Of a stretch of 64,000 nt of DNA, positions 8,708 to 17,810 are shown one piece after another. Below the pieces are notes generated by a model. That model was not told the origin of the DNA. It made no database searches and saw only the letters and a program-made list of their open reading frames with translations. The position numbers and the translations under genes were made by a program. Within the stretch, counting starts at the first letter, position 1. Every line of letters starts with the position of its first letter. The DNA lies in contig NZ_QAYG01000006.1 of NCBI RefSeq assembly GCF_003053845.1, forward strand, positions 1 through 64,000, in the 5' to 3' direction. Source of the stretch: Breoghania corrubedonensis. GTDB lineage: Bacteria > Pseudomonadota > Alphaproteobacteria > Rhizobiales > Stappiaceae.

Positions 8708-8992
8708 ATGACTGAGAATAACGCGACGTCAATGGACTATGCCGAGCACGAGAAGACTTATGCCGGATTCCTCGCTTTCACCAAGGTCGGCCTGATCGCC
8801 TGCATCAATGTGGTGCTGTGTCTATTGATCTTCGGGCTCGGCAGCGGGTATTCCAATCTCGTCGGCACGGTTGTCTTGCTGGCAACGATCATAGCTGCAG
8901 TCATCGGTCTGTTCGCCGGAAAAAAGGGGTGGATCGCTTCTGCGGTGGTCTTTGTGATCTCGGGCTTGCTCGCGATCCTGACAGTCGCCTGA
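8708..8992 (+). CDS. aa3-type cytochrome c oxidase subunit IV
   Basis: A 94-residue membrane protein of the alphaproteobacterial COX4_pro_2 family. The N-terminus MDYAEHEKTYAGFLAFTK is the family signature, in which a short soluble helix leads into a membrane helix. Here three hydrophobic segments follow (IACINVVLCLLIFGLG, LVGTVVLLATIIAAVIGLF and SAVVFVISGLLAILTV), so it is longer than the classic one-helix subunit. AGGGGAA lies immediately before the ATG. The subunit packs at the edge of aa3 oxidase and is not catalytic. No other cox gene is near, which is common for this subunit. Confidence 0.85.
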   Translation: MTENNATSMDYAEHEKTYAGFLAFTKVGLIACINVVLCLLIFGLGSGYSNLVGTVVLLATIIAAVIGLFAGKKGWIASAVVFVISGLLAILTVA

Positions 8993-9247
8993 CCGGCCGC
9001 TGCCATCCAACCGGCTGGCTGCCGGGTAATGATCGCTGCAGGTGAATTGCGTGCCGTCTCGCCGTGATCTGGCAGGGCGCGGCGATAGACTCGAAGGCGG
9101 GGCCGCCATGTTCTGGACCCGCCTGGACAACGAGCGGCCCGGGTATCGATCTCGATACGGGCCGCTTTCAATATCTGACCGGGCACGGTCGGCGCGCTGC
9201 GGTTGCCGTCGCGCGTGGAATACCGTGCTCCCCAAAGGGGGATGCAT

Positions 9248-10390
9248 ATGAAAATCGGGGTGCCGCTCGAACGCGACGCCGTTGAAACCCGGGTCGCCGC
9301 GACGCCGGATACGGTGAAGAAATACATTGCGCTCGGGTTCGAGGTGCAGGTGGAAAAAGGGGCCGGCAAGGCCTCACGAATTCCGGATGCGGAGTTCAAG
9401 GACGCCGGCGCCAAAATCGTGGCCGACGCTGCCGCTGCCTTCAAGGACGCGGACGTGGTGCTGAAAGTGCGCCGCCCGACGTCCGAGGAACTCGCCGCGA
9501 TGAAACCCGGCGCCCTTGTCGTCGGCACGATGGATCCTTTCGGAAACGAGAAGGACGTGGAGGCGATGGCCAAGGCCAATGTCGCCGCCATCGCCATGGA
9601 ATTCATGCCGCGCATCACGCGCGCGCAATCGATGGACGTGCTGTCGAGCCAAGCCAATCTCGCCGGCTATCAGGCGGTGATCGACGCGGCCTACGAATAT
9701 GACCGGGCGCTGCCGATGATGATGACGGCGGCCGGCACAGTCGCCGCCGCGCGCGTCTTCGTGATGGGTGCGGGTGTCGCGGGTCTTCAGGCGATCGCCA
9801 CGGCGCGCCGGCTGGGTGCCGCCGTCACCGCCACGGACGTGCGTCCCGCCGCCAAGGAACAGGTCGAATCGCTCGGCGCCAAGTTCATCGCGGTCGAGGA
9901 CGAGGAATTCAAGCAGGCCGAAACCGCCGGCGGCTATGCCAAGCAGATGTCCGAGGAATACCAGAAGAAGCAGGCGGAACTCGTCGCTGCGCACATCGCC
10001 AAGCAGGACATCGTCATCACCACGGCGCTGATCCCCGGCCGGCCCGCTCCGCGACTGGTTTCCAAGGACATGGTGCAGTCGATGAAGCCGGGTTCGGTGA
10101 TCGTCGACCTCGCGGTGGAGCGCGGCGGCAACGTCGAAGGTGCCAAACCGGGCAAGATCGCCACGGTTTCCGACGTGAAGATCGTCGGTCACCTCAACGT
10201 GCCCGGCCGCATCGCGGCTTCGGCCTCCGCACTCTATGCCAAGAACCTGCTGACCTTCGTCACGACACTGGTCGACAAGGAAACCTCCACCTTGAAGGTC
10301 GACTGGGAAGACGAACTGGTATCGGCGACGGTGCTGACGCGCGACGGTGCGGTGGTACACCCCGCATTCGCGCCGAAAGGGGACGAATAA
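9248..10390 (+). CDS. pntAA: NAD(P) transhydrogenase subunit alpha, part 1 (NAD(H)-binding domain I)
   Basis: 380-residue soluble domain I of proton-translocating transhydrogenase, which transfers hydride between NADH and NADP+ at the membrane. Seen: N-terminal KIGVPLERDAVETRVAATP typical of the AlaDH/PNT fold, the dinucleotide-binding VFVMGAGVAGLQAIATARRLG near 168-188, the RPAAKEQVESLGAKF region and the mobile loop region before ALIPGRPAPRLV. The membrane segments are encoded separately in the next gene, the split-alpha arrangement normal in Rhizobiales and Rhodospirillum. The ATG at 9248 is preferred because GGGGGAT sits just upstream; another ATG lies two codons earlier. It runs into pntAB with no spacer. 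Confidence 0.96.
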   Translation: MKIGVPLERDAVETRVAATPDTVKKYIALGFEVQVEKGAGKASRIPDAEFKDAGAKIVADAAAAFKDADVVLKVRRPTSEELAAMKPGALVVGTMDPFGNEKDVEAMAKANVAAIAMEFMPRITRAQSMDVLSSQANLAGYQAVIDAAYEYDRALPMMMTAAGTVAAARVFVMGAGVAGLQAIATARRLGAAVTATDVRPAAKEQVESLGAKFIAVEDEEFKQAETAGGYAKQMSEEYQKKQAELVAAHIAKQDIVITTALIPGRPAPRLVSKDMVQSMKPGSVIVDLAVERGGNVEGAKPGKIATVSDVKIVGHLNVPGRIAASASALYAKNLLTFVTTLVDKETSTLKVDWEDELVSATVLTRDGAVVHPAFAPKGDE

Positions 10391-10864
10391 ATGGCGAGCG
10401 AAATGGCTCTGGAAAAAGCGCGCGCGGCGGCGGATGCGGCTGAGGCTGCTGCCGAAGCGGCCCGCGCCGCGGCTGATGCCGCGCAGACTTACGCCGATCA
10501 GGCGGCATCGGGGGCGGCGGATGCCGCAGGTGCCATCGCCCACGCGGCATCGGGGGGGGCGATCGATCCGTTCGTCTTCCGTCTGGCCGTCTTCGTGCTG
10601 GCGATCTTTGTCGGCTACTACGTTGTGTGGTCGGTCACGCCCGCGCTTCACACGCCGCTCATGTCGGTGACCAACGCGATTTCCTCCGTGATCGTGGTCG
10701 GCGCGCTGCTCGCCGTCGGCGTCGACGCGGTGGCGGGCCAGGAGGCGAACACCGCCTGGGCTCACGGCTTCGGTTTCGTCGCCCTCATCCTCGCATCGGT
10801 GAACATATTCGGCGGTTTCCTCGTAACCAGCCGCATGCTCGCCATGTACAAGAAAAAATCGTGA
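10391..10864 (+). CDS. pntAB: NAD(P) transhydrogenase subunit alpha, part 2 (membrane domain)
   Basis: 157 residues. The first 55 are extremely alanine-rich and should form an amphipathic or coiled helix. Three or four hydrophobic segments follow, starting at [24 protein letters not shown] written here only in part ([19 protein letters not shown]), then [12 protein letters not shown] and [19 protein letters not shown]. Together with PntB it forms the proton channel of domain II. The ATG follows the pntAA stop codon directly, with GGGGACG as ribosome binding site, so translation is probably coupled. The Ala-rich N-terminal extension is longer than in E. coli-type fused PntA but common in alphaproteobacterial PntAB. 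Confidence 0.95.
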   Translation: MASEMALEKARAAADAAEAAAEAARAAADAAQTYADQAASGAADAAGAIAHAASGGAIDPFVFRLAVFVLAIFVGYYVVWSVTPALHTPLMSVTNAISSVIVVGALLAVGVDAVAGQEANTAWAHGFGFVALILASVNIFGGFLVTSRMLAMYKKKS

Positions 10865-10877
10865 AGGGACCGCAGAC

Positions 10878-12272
10878 ATGACAGCGAATATCGCGGCCTT
10901 TCTCTATCTCGTTTCCGGCGTGCTCTTCATTCTGGCGCTGCGCGGTCTCTCCCATCCCACGACCTCGCGTCAGGGCAACTTCTTCGGCATGATCGGCATG
11001 GCGATCGCCATCCTGACCACGCTCGGGCTTGCCGTGCCGTCGGGTTCGGGCTGGGTTCTGATCGTGCTCGGGCTGGCCATCGGCGGCGGCATCGGCGCCT
11101 ATATCGCCCGCTCCATCCCGATGACGGCCATGCCGCAGCTGGTTGCCGCCTTCCACTCGCTCGTGGGTCTGGCGGCCGTGCTGGTGGCCGCCGGCGCGAT
11201 CTATGCGCCCGAGGCCTTCGGCATCGGCGAGGTGGGCTCGATCCACGCCCAGGCGCTGATAGAGAGCTCGCTTGGTGTCGCCATCGGTGCGATCACCTTC
11301 ACCGGGTCCGTCATCGCCTTCCTGAAGCTTGACGGGCGCATGTCTGGCAAGCCGATCCTGCTGCCGGGCCGGCACGTCATCAACATCGCGCTTGCCGCGG
11401 CGATCGTCATCCTGATCGTCGCGCTCGCGATGACGGAAAGCCACACGGTCTTCTGGCTGATCGTCATCCTGTCGCTGGTCTTCGGCGGTCTGCTGATCGT
11501 GCCGATCGGTGGCGCGGACATGCCGGTCGTGATCTCCATGCTCAACTCCTATTCGGGTTGGGCGGCGGCCGGCATCGGCTTCACGCTCGGCAACATGGCG
11601 CTGATCATCACCGGCGCGCTGGTCGGCTCCTCGGGTGCGATCCTCTCCTACATCATGTGCAAGGGCATGAACCGCTCGTTCGTCTCCGTCATTCTCGGCG
11701 GCTTCGGCGGCGAGACGGCGGCTGCGGCCGGTGGCGGCGTTGAGGAACGTCCGGTCAAGCAGGGCGCGGCGGAAGACGCAGCGTATCTGATGAAGAACGC
11801 GTCCAAGGTCATCATCGTGCCGGGCTACGGCATGGCGGTCGCCCAGGCGCAGCATGCGCTTCGCGAAATGGCCGACAAACTGAAGGCCGAGGGCGTGGAG
11901 GTGAAGTACGCCATCCACCCCGTCGCCGGCCGCATGCCAGGCCACATGAACGTGCTGCTGGCGGAAGCCAACGTGCCCTATGACGAGGTGTTCGAGCTCG
12001 AAGACATCAACTCCGAGTTCGCGCAGGCCGATGTGGCCTATGTCATCGGCGCCAACGACGTCACCAACCCGGCGGCGCGTGACGATCCGACCTCGCCGAT
12101 CTTCGGCATGCCGATCCTCGACGTCGACAAGGCCAAGACGGTGCTGTTCGTCAAGCGCGGCATGGGTTCGGGCTATGCCGGCATCCAGAACGAGCTGTTC
12201 TTCCTCGACCAGACGATGATGCTGTTCGGCGACGCGAAGAAGATGACGGAGCAAATCGTCAAGGCGATGTAA
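10878..12272 (+). CDS. pntB: NAD(P) transhydrogenase subunit beta
   Basis: 464 residues. The N-terminal 270 residues hold eight to nine membrane helices of domain II, including the conserved GGADMPVVISMLNSYSGWAA stretch. The C-terminal 180 residues are domain III, which binds NADP(H): VPGYGMAVAQAQHALREM, the HPVAGRMPGHMNVLLAEA loop, and VIGANDVTNPAARDDPTSPI. The three-gene transcript pntAA-pntAB-pntB (13 bases between the last two) ends at a strong terminator 30 bases downstream. The complex uses the proton gradient to make NADPH, relevant to the biosynthetic genes nearby but not specifically linked to them. Confidence 0.97.
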   Translation: MTANIAAFLYLVSGVLFILALRGLSHPTTSRQGNFFGMIGMAIAILTTLGLAVPSGSGWVLIVLGLAIGGGIGAYIARSIPMTAMPQLVAAFHSLVGLAAVLVAAGAIYAPEAFGIGEVGSIHAQALIESSLGVAIGAITFTGSVIAFLKLDGRMSGKPILLPGRHVINIALAAAIVILIVALAMTESHTVFWLIVILSLVFGGLLIVPIGGADMPVVISMLNSYSGWAAAGIGFTLGNMALIITGALVGSSGAILSYIMCKGMNRSFVSVILGGFGGETAAAAGGGVEERPVKQGAAEDAAYLMKNASKVIIVPGYGMAVAQAQHALREMADKLKAEGVEVKYAIHPVAGRMPGHMNVLLAEANVPYDEVFELEDINSEFAQADVAYVIGANDVTNPAARDDPTSPIFGMPILDVDKAKTVLFVKRGMGSGYAGIQNELFFLDQTMMLFGDAKKMTEQIVKAM

Positions 12273-12302
12273 GCCGGGCGATCGATCCTGCTGAAATGAT
12301 TG

Positions 12303-12332
12303 AAGGCCGCGTCCGATGGGCGCGGCCTTTTT
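12303..12332 (+). terminator. Rho-independent terminator of the pnt operon
   Basis: AAGGCCGCG at 12303-12311 pairs with CGCGGCCTT at 12321-12329 and runs into a T-tract, 30 bases after the pntB stop. Confidence 0.85.
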
Positions 12333-12373
12333 CGTGTGGGAACGGGCGCGCACAGTCGCCAGCCGCGCCGAGG

Positions 12374-12961
12374 CTATTTCCCGGCATGGCCCAACTTCCG
12401 CATCATCTCCACCCACTTCGCACGGGTCGCCTCGTTCGCGGACATGCTGGGACCCAACAGCGTCTTCCTGACCGGGCGAATGCCGACGAGGTTCAAGGCG
12501 TTTTGCTCGAACCATTTCAGGCCGTGCGCGCCGTACCAGTAGCGATACATGAGCGGGGGCGTACTCATCGTCGTCACGAGGCGGGCGGAGCGGCCGGTGA
12601 GCAGTCCCGTCGGAAAGCCGGTCCTGCCGCGTGCATCCTCAAAGGCGATCGTGCGGTGGAAGAGCTGCTCGAAGAAGGCCTTCGTCAGGGCCGGCAGGGT
12701 GCCGAGCCAGAGGGGGAAGACGATGACGACATGATCGGCAGACAGGACTGCGTCGAACGCGGGCTGAAGGCTTTCGGGAATGGCGGCGGAGTAGTCCGCC
12801 TCGTTGCGCAAAATTGGAAAATTGAGAGACGCGATATCGATCTCTTTCACCCGGTGATCCGCTTCGCGGGCTCCATCCGCATAGGCTTTGCCCAGGGCGT
12901 GGCAAAGATGGATGCGGGCCGGGTCCGGGTGACCCTGAACGAGAACAATATTGCGCTTCAT
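12374..12961 (-). CDS. NAD(P)H-dependent flavodoxin-fold oxidoreductase
   Basis: The 195-residue protein has the flavodoxin-like fold of the NQO1/MdaB/KefF quinone reductase group. KRNIVLVQGHPDPARIHLCHAL at the N-terminus (first strand and FMN phosphate loop) and SADHVVIVFPLWLGTLPALTKAFFEQ in the middle (flavin-binding loop) are typical; both are cited here by their key residues GHPDP and FPLWLGTLPA. WYGAHG near residue 140 lies in the active-site region. Expected role: two-electron reduction of quinones or modulation of redox stress, in the cytoplasm. The ATG at 12961 is chosen over one 9 codons upstream because the family begins directly with this strand. It converges with the pnt operon. 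Confidence 0.87.
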   Translation of the reverse strand: MKRNIVLVQGHPDPARIHLCHALGKAYADGAREADHRVKEIDIASLNFPILRNEADYSAAIPESLQPAFDAVLSADHVVIVFPLWLGTLPALTKAFFEQLFHRTIAFEDARGRTGFPTGLLTGRSARLVTTMSTPPLMYRYWYGAHGLKWFEQNALNLVGIRPVRKTLLGPSMSANEATRAKWVEMMRKLGHAGK

Positions 12962-13069
12962 GATGCGGACCCTTGTCAGGAACCGCATTCATACTAGCAC
13001 ATGGGTGCTCCCGCCGGGGTGGCGCCGGTCACTCGCCGAAGGCGCGAACCCGGAAAAACAGGCAAACGG

Positions 13070-13103
13070 AAACGGACCGTGCGGCGAACCGTACAGTCCG
13101 TTT
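13070..13103 (-). terminator. Likely terminator hairpin of rpsU
   Basis: AAACGGAC at 13070-13077 is inverted as GTCCGTTT at 13096-13103 with a partly paired interior (GTGCGG/CCGTAC). It lies about 60 bases beyond the rpsU stop on the minus strand; the T-tract on that strand is broken (CCGTTTCCGTTTG), so this is a moderate call. Confidence 0.5.
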
Positions 13104-13161
13104 GAATTCCGGGGCCTGGAAAACGCGCTGGCCGTGGGCCGCCCTGGAGCGGCCGGATGCC

Positions 13162-13392
13162 TTAGCGACGCGGCGCGGAACGGCCGGTCAGCAGGCCTTC
13201 GCGCTGGGCGCGCTTGCGGGCCAGCTTGCGGGCACGGCGGATGGCTTCCGCCTTTTCCCGGGCGCGCTTCTCGGACGGCTTTTCGAAGTGGCCGCGGAGC
13301 TTCATCTCCCGGAAGATGCCTTCACGCTGCATCTTTTTCTTGAGCGCCTTGAGCGCCTGATCAACGTTGTTGTCGCGAACGAGAACTTGCAC
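13162..13392 (-). CDS. rpsU: 30S ribosomal protein S21
   Basis: A 76-residue, strongly basic protein starting [20 protein letters not shown] and continuing [20 protein letters not shown], which are the S21 signatures. S21 sits on the platform of the small subunit near the anti-Shine-Dalgarno region. The C-terminal 30 residues ([20 protein letters not shown]) form the Lys/Arg helix seen in alphaproteobacterial S21. It is transcribed alone, with neither dnaG nor rpoD next to it, unlike in enterobacteria. Confidence 0.97.
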   Translation of the reverse strand: MQVLVRDNNVDQALKALKKKMQREGIFREMKLRGHFEKPSEKRAREKAEAIRRARKLARKRAQREGLLTGRSAPRR

Positions 13393-13751
13393 GCGTTATA
13401 TCCCGTGTTGCCGAACTGGTCAGGTTGTCGGATGTCTGTCCGAAGCGCCGGTCGCAGGTGACCCGAATGGCCGGTTGCGATCGGGCAAATGCCCCGGTTG
13501 CGCCGCACGAGGCGTCGCGAAAGTGGGCCGTTCCTTAGCAGATGCGCGGATGCTTGTCCACTGGGAGGCGGCGAAGAAAGCTCGAATCGTACCGCGCGCG
13601 GTCGTGTCCGGGTGGACGGAATGGCGCGGGAAGGCTAGTGTCCGCCCGTTGCGCCGGGTTAAAGCGCTTGTGGCCATCCTAACGGCTGCGCGCCCGCATG
13701 TCATTCGCCTTCGACCCCGGACCGCGGCGAATCAGATTTCGGAGCAGCCTC
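13393..13751. other. Divergent intergenic region between rpsU and the MATE gene
   Basis: About 360 bases holding the promoters of rpsU (minus) and the exporter (plus). I see no conserved RNA, repeat or small gene in it. The GGAGCAGCCTC before 13752 is the ribosome binding site that fixes the exporter start. Confidence 0.5.
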
Positions 13752-15140
13752 ATGGCTTCGCTGGCGAGTGATCGCGCCGCGCAGAACGGCGCCGCTGTCT
13801 GGATTCGCGAAATACGCGCAACGCTGGTGCTGGGCCTGCCCATCGCAGGAGCCCAGCTCGCCCAGATGGCGATCAACACGACCGATGTCCTGATGATCGG
13901 TCACCTGGGAACGGAGCCGCTGGCGGCCTCCGTGCTGGCCTTCAACCTCTATATCCTGATCTGGCTGTTCGGCTCCGGCCTCATCCAGGCGGTGATGCCG
14001 ATCGCCGCCAGGGCGCGCGGGGAAAAGCGGATGCGCGACGTGCGCCGGTCGGTGCGCATGGGGCTGTGGGTGGTGATCGCCTATTCCGTACCCGCCATGG
14101 TCTTGATGTGGCAGACCGAGGCCATCCTGCTTTGGCTCGGCCAGAAACCGGAGATCGCGCACACCGCCGGCTTGTACATGCACTACCTGCAATGGGCGTT
14201 GCCGCCGTCGCTGGCGACAATGGGCATCAGGAACTTCGTTTCTGTGATGGAGATGACCCAGGTTCTGTTGTGGACGACGCTTGCCGGGGCGGCGGTCAAC
14301 GCGTTCTTCGACTACGTGCTGATTTTCGGCGCTTTCGGCGCGCCGCGGCTGGAACTCGCCGGGGCGGGGATCGCGTCAACGGCGACGGCGACGGCGACAT
14401 TCGCCCTGATACTCGCCTACACGCTCCGGCATCGCCGGCTGCGCCGTTTCGCGATTCTCGGCCGGTTCTGGCGCAGCGACTGGTCGGTGTTCTTCCAGAT
14501 CGTGAAGCTCGGATGGCCGATCGGGCTGATGATCCTGGCGGAGGTCGGGCTGTTTGCGGGCTCGGCCGCAATGATGGGCTGGATCGGCACCGTGCCGCTC
14601 GCGGCCCACGGCATCGCGCTGCAATGCTCCTCGATCACCTTCATGGTGCCGCTCGGCTTCGGCGTCGCGGGAACGATCCGCATCGGACTGGCCCACGGAC
14701 GCGGCGACCACGACGGCATCGCCCGGGCCGGCTGGACGACGCTGGCATTGTCGGTCGGCTTCATGCTGTGCGCGGCGATCGTCTTCTGGACGATCCCGGA
14801 AGTGCTGATCGGTGCCTTTACCAATGACGACAATCCCGACACGCCCGCGGTGATCGCGGCCGGTGTGAGCTTCCTGGCGGTCGCGGCCGTGTTCCAGATC
14901 TTCGACGGGGCGCAGGTGGCGGCCGGCAACATTCTGCGCGGGCTTTCGGATACCCGCGTGCCGATGCTCATCGCGGTGGCGGGTTACTGGGGCTGCGGCA
15001 TGTCGCTCGCCTATATGCTGGCCTTCTGGGCGGGCTGGGGCGGTGTGGGGCTGTGGTGGGGGCTTGCGAGCGGGCTCGCCTTCGTCTCCGTCGCCGCGAT
15101 CTGGCGCTTTGCCTGGCGGGAGCGGCTGGGGCTGGTGTAG
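13752..15140 (+). CDS. MATE-family multidrug efflux transporter (NorM-like)
   Basis: 462 residues with twelve predicted membrane helices in two homologous halves. The first helix carries LPIAGAQLAQMAINTTDVLM and is followed by IGHLGTEPLAA, the usual opening of NorM-type MATE proteins. The second half opens KLGWPIGLMILAEVGLFAGS. Such proteins export cationic drugs or dyes in exchange for Na+ or H+. The ATG at 13752 has GGAG 8 bases upstream; a longer open frame from 13698 lacks one. No regulator is adjacent. Confidence 0.92.
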   Translation: MASLASDRAAQNGAAVWIREIRATLVLGLPIAGAQLAQMAINTTDVLMIGHLGTEPLAASVLAFNLYILIWLFGSGLIQAVMPIAARARGEKRMRDVRRSVRMGLWVVIAYSVPAMVLMWQTEAILLWLGQKPEIAHTAGLYMHYLQWALPPSLATMGIRNFVSVMEMTQVLLWTTLAGAAVNAFFDYVLIFGAFGAPRLELAGAGIASTATATATFALILAYTLRHRRLRRFAILGRFWRSDWSVFFQIVKLGWPIGLMILAEVGLFAGSAAMMGWIGTVPLAAHGIALQCSSITFMVPLGFGVAGTIRIGLAHGRGDHDGIARAGWTTLALSVGFMLCAAIVFWTIPEVLIGAFTNDDNPDTPAVIAAGVSFLAVAAVFQIFDGAQVAAGNILRGLSDTRVPMLIAVAGYWGCGMSLAYMLAFWAGWGGVGLWWGLASGLAFVSVAAIWRFAWRERLGLV

Positions 15141-15165
15141 ATCAACAGCCCCAGCCGGATCGGGG

Positions 15166-15990
15166 TCACTTGTAGGCCGAGACAGATGGCTTCAAAGACT
15201 CCAGGCCGAGCTTGGCGCTATGCCTATCGGATTCGTCTTCAGGCGGGATGGAGCAGAACCCCATCACCACCTTTTGCGACGGGTTCAGTTGCGTGTAGAT
15301 TTCTTCTGGAAGATTGCCGGGGATGTTGAAGCCCTGCTTCAACCACCAGCGTATGAATGTGGCGACGAGGAGCCAGCGCGAGCGTCCGCTATCGTTTGGG
15401 GCCGATCCGTGCCAGATCCTGCTGTCCAGCACGATCACGTCGCCGGCGTTCGCCGGGACCGGAATTGCCCGCGCGCGGTCTTCCGGCTTCACGTATTGTC
15501 CCGATAGGTGGGATCCGGGCACCACAACGGTGCAGCCGTTCTCCAGGTCCTGCCGTTCCAGGCAGACGAGAACGGAAACGGCCGTGGTGAAGGGGCCGAT
15601 GCAGGGCATCAATGAGTCGATGTGCAACCGTAATGGAGCATGCCCACCGGACCGTGCCATATATGTATGAAGGATATAGTTGGGACCTTCGGCCGGCAGT
15701 TCCTTGTACCATTCGTCGTTTAGAAAGGCCTTGAGAACTTCTTCGATCACCGGCGATCCAAACAGGAAATCGCAGAACAGAATATCCTTGTTCTGCAGAT
15801 TCCAGACGATCTGATCGTTGCCGAGGTCCAGTTGCGAACTTCCGGTATTCGGATTCAGATCTTCCTGCCTGTAGTAACCAGAAAGGTAATCAAGCGCTGG
15901 ACTGGTCTTTTCGGGCGCGAAGACACCCGGTATCACGCAGTATCCGTTCTTGTCGATTTCGTCGATGTAAAACGCCGCATCCGTTGCCAT
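15166..15990 (-). CDS. Phytanoyl-CoA dioxygenase (PhyH)-family protein
   Basis: 274 residues of the Fe(II)/2-oxoglutarate-dependent PhyH family. The iron triad is visible as LHIDSL (His, Asp) and the distal His in RIWHGSAPN; the Arg in GRSRW after it should bind 2-oxoglutarate. The substrate is unknown; bacterial relatives hydroxylate ectoine, syringomycin precursors and other small molecules, so the family name should not be taken as function. The DNA is visibly less GC-rich than its neighbours, suggesting acquisition by transfer. The ATG at 15990 has GGGAGG 13 bases upstream; a TTG 14 codons further upstream (16032) is the alternative. It stands alone between MATE and purK. Confidence 0.82.
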   Translation of the reverse strand: MATDAAFYIDEIDKNGYCVIPGVFAPEKTSPALDYLSGYYRQEDLNPNTGSSQLDLGNDQIVWNLQNKDILFCDFLFGSPVIEEVLKAFLNDEWYKELPAEGPNYILHTYMARSGGHAPLRLHIDSLMPCIGPFTTAVSVLVCLERQDLENGCTVVVPGSHLSGQYVKPEDRARAIPVPANAGDVIVLDSRIWHGSAPNDSGRSRWLLVATFIRWWLKQGFNIPGNLPEEIYTQLNPSQKVVMGFCSIPPEDESDRHSAKLGLESLKPSVSAYK

Positions 15991-16205
15991 TCGATAACCG
16001 TAACCTCCCGGCGTTGTGTTTTGATATGCCAACTACTAACGTTGGGGTATCGCGGAATCAATCTCGCAACGTCGGCGGTGGTGCGGCGTGCGAGAGGCGC
16101 GGCGTGTAGCGTTCGCAGTCACGCGGGTCCGGGGCGAAAAAGGGACGTGAAAGGCCACACGTGTCGGGCCGTTTCCCTGTCATCTGCAGGCATCGCCGGC
16201 GCCCG

Positions 16206-17309
16206 CTACTTCACCCTATTGACGTGTCCCATCTTGCGGCCCGGACGGATATCGCTCTTGCCATAAAGATGCAGGCGGGCCGAAGGCTCGGCGATGATCT
16301 CGGCCCAGCTTTCCGCATCCGCGCCGATCAGGTTTTCCATCACCACATCGCAGCGCCGTTCGGTCGTCCCCAGCGGCCAGCCGGCGACCGCGCGGATGTG
16401 CTGCTCGAACTGCGAGACAAGGCAGCCGTCCTGCGTCCAGTGGCCCGAATTGTGGACCCGGGGCGCGATCTCGTTTGCGACGAGCCGTTCGGCGCCATCC
16501 TCGCGCACGACGAAAAGCTCCACCGCCAGTACGCCGACATAGTCGAGGGCCTCTGCCACCTTCATCCCGAGCGCGCGGGCCTCGGCCTGGGTTTCGCTCG
16601 AAAGCGAGGCCGGGACATGAGTCCACTTCAGGATGTGATTGTGGTGTTCGTTCTCGGCGATGTCGTAGGCCGCCGTCATGCCGTTCGCGCCGCGCGCCGC
16701 AAGGACGGAGCATTCAAGCGCGAAACCGACGACGCCCTCCAGAACGGCGGGCGCCTTGCCGATGCGCTCCCACGCGGCTGCCGCGTCATCGAGGCTCTCG
16801 ATGCGGGTCTGGCCCTTGCCGTCATAGCCCATGCGACGGGTCTTGAGGATCGCCGGCAAGCCGGTGACGGCCGCCGCCTTGGGGATGTCCCCGGGCTCGT
16901 TCACGGGCGCGAAGGGCGAGAGTGGGATTCCGATGGAACTCAGGAATTCCTTTTCGGACAGCCGGTCCTGGGCGACGGCGAGAGGGCCGGCGCCGGGGCG
17001 CAGCAACGTGCGCTCTTCCAGAAAGCGGGCGGTCGCCTCCGGCACGTTCTCGAATTCGTAGGTGACCACGTCGACGGCGTCGGCGAAGGCGGCCAGCGCG
17101 GCCTCGTCGTCGTAAGCCGCGAGGGTGAACGCGTCACTCACCTGGAAGGCGGGGCTTGCTTCGTCGGGGCAATAGATGTGGCACTTGAGGCCCAGCGGGG
17201 CTGCTGCGAGCGCCAGCATGCGGCCGAGCTGGCCGCCGCCCAGAATGCCGATCGTGGCGCCGGGCGCGAGGGGAGAAGTGGCGCCGGGCGCGAGGGGAGA
17301 AACGGTCAT
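16206..17309 (-). CDS. purK: 5-(carboxyamino)imidazole ribonucleotide synthase
   Basis: 367-residue ATP-grasp enzyme making N5-CAIR from AIR, ATP and bicarbonate in purine synthesis. Seen: the N-terminal IGILGGGQLGRMLALAA, the VDVVTYEFENVPEAT signature, ATP-grasp core TRRMGYDGKGQ and the C-terminal NEIAPRVHNSGHWTQDGC motif. It starts three bases after the purE stop, so purE-purK is a coupled pair. Oddity: residues 4-19 read SPLAPGAT twice, from a 24-bp tandem duplication at the 5' end; the first copy is probably a harmless disordered tail. Confidence 0.96.
   Translation of the reverse strand: MTVSPLAPGATSPLAPGATIGILGGGQLGRMLALAAAPLGLKCHIYCPDEASPAFQVSDAFTLAAYDDEAALAAFADAVDVVTYEFENVPEATARFLEERTLLRPGAGPLAVAQDRLSEKEFLSSIGIPLSPFAPVNEPGDIPKAAAVTGLPAILKTRRMGYDGKGQTRIESLDDAAAAWERIGKAPAVLEGVVGFALECSVLAARGANGMTAAYDIAENEHHNHILKWTHVPASLSSETQAEARALGMKVAEALDYVGVLAVELFVVREDGAERLVANEIAPRVHNSGHWTQDGCLVSQFEQHIRAVAGWPLGTTERRCDVVMENLIGADAESWAEIIAEPSARLHLYGKSDIRPGRKMGHVNRVK
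17257..17304 (-). repeat. 24-bp in-frame tandem duplication at the start of purK
   Basis: The plus-strand unit GGCGCCGGGCGCGAGGGGAG plus four further bases occurs twice end to end. Because it is 24 bases long it keeps the frame and doubles an eight-residue peptide, SPLAPGAT, directly after the first codons of purK. Confidence 0.85.
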
Positions 17310-17312
17310 CGT

Positions 17313-17810
17313 TCAGGCCTCGTCGGCGGGGTGTTCGGCGACAGCCTCGCTCTGGCGGGAGCGCCAGTCGTCGAGCCGTTGCGCGAGGGTGTCATCGCCA
17401 AGGGCGAGCACGCTTGCCGCCATCAAGGCGGCGTTGACCGCGCCGGAGCGGCCGATGGCGAGCGTTCCGACCGGAACGCCGGCCGGCATCTGGACAATGG
17501 AATAGAGGCTGTCGAGGCCCTTCATGGCTTTTGATTCGATCGGCACGCCGAAGACGGGCAGTGGCGTCATGGAGGCGACCATGCCCGGGAGATGGGCCGC
17601 GCCGCCCGCTCCCGCGATCACCACCTTGATGCCGGCATCGCGCGCGCCCTTGGCAAAGGCGACCAGCCGATCGGGCGTGCGGTGGGCGGAAACAATGCGC
17701 GCTTCATAGGCAATGCCCAGCGCATCAAGTGTGTCTGCCGCATTCTTCATGGTCGGCCAGTCGGATTGACTGCCCATGATGATCGCGACGAGGTGCGTGC
17801 TCTTAACCAT
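17313..17810 (-). CDS. purE: 5-(carboxyamino)imidazole ribonucleotide mutase
   Basis: 165 residues, the usual length for class I PurE, which converts N5-CAIR to CAIR. Motifs: [12 protein letters not shown] near residue 10, [10 protein letters not shown] near 40 with the catalytic His, and [17 protein letters not shown] near 68. The ATG at 17810 has GGGACGACAG directly upstream; the frame is open for a further 65 codons, but these do not resemble PurE. It is the first gene of the purE-purK pair and lies back to back with the diguanylate cyclase. Confidence 0.96.
   Translation of the reverse strand: MVKSTHLVAIIMGSQSDWPTMKNAADTLDALGIAYEARIVSAHRTPDRLVAFAKGARDAGIKVVIAGAGGAAHLPGMVASMTPLPVFGVPIESKAMKGLDSLYSIVQMPAGVPVGTLAIGRSGAVNAALMAASVLALGDDTLAQRLDDWRSRQSEAVAEHPADEA

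Noticed and set aside
10785-12515. Long antisense frame over pntB
   Set aside because: His/Asp/Arg-rich shadow of a well-conserved membrane protein gene.
16161-17534. Antisense frame over purK and the purE end
   Set aside because: Shadow of two certain enzymes; no ribosome binding site or domain.
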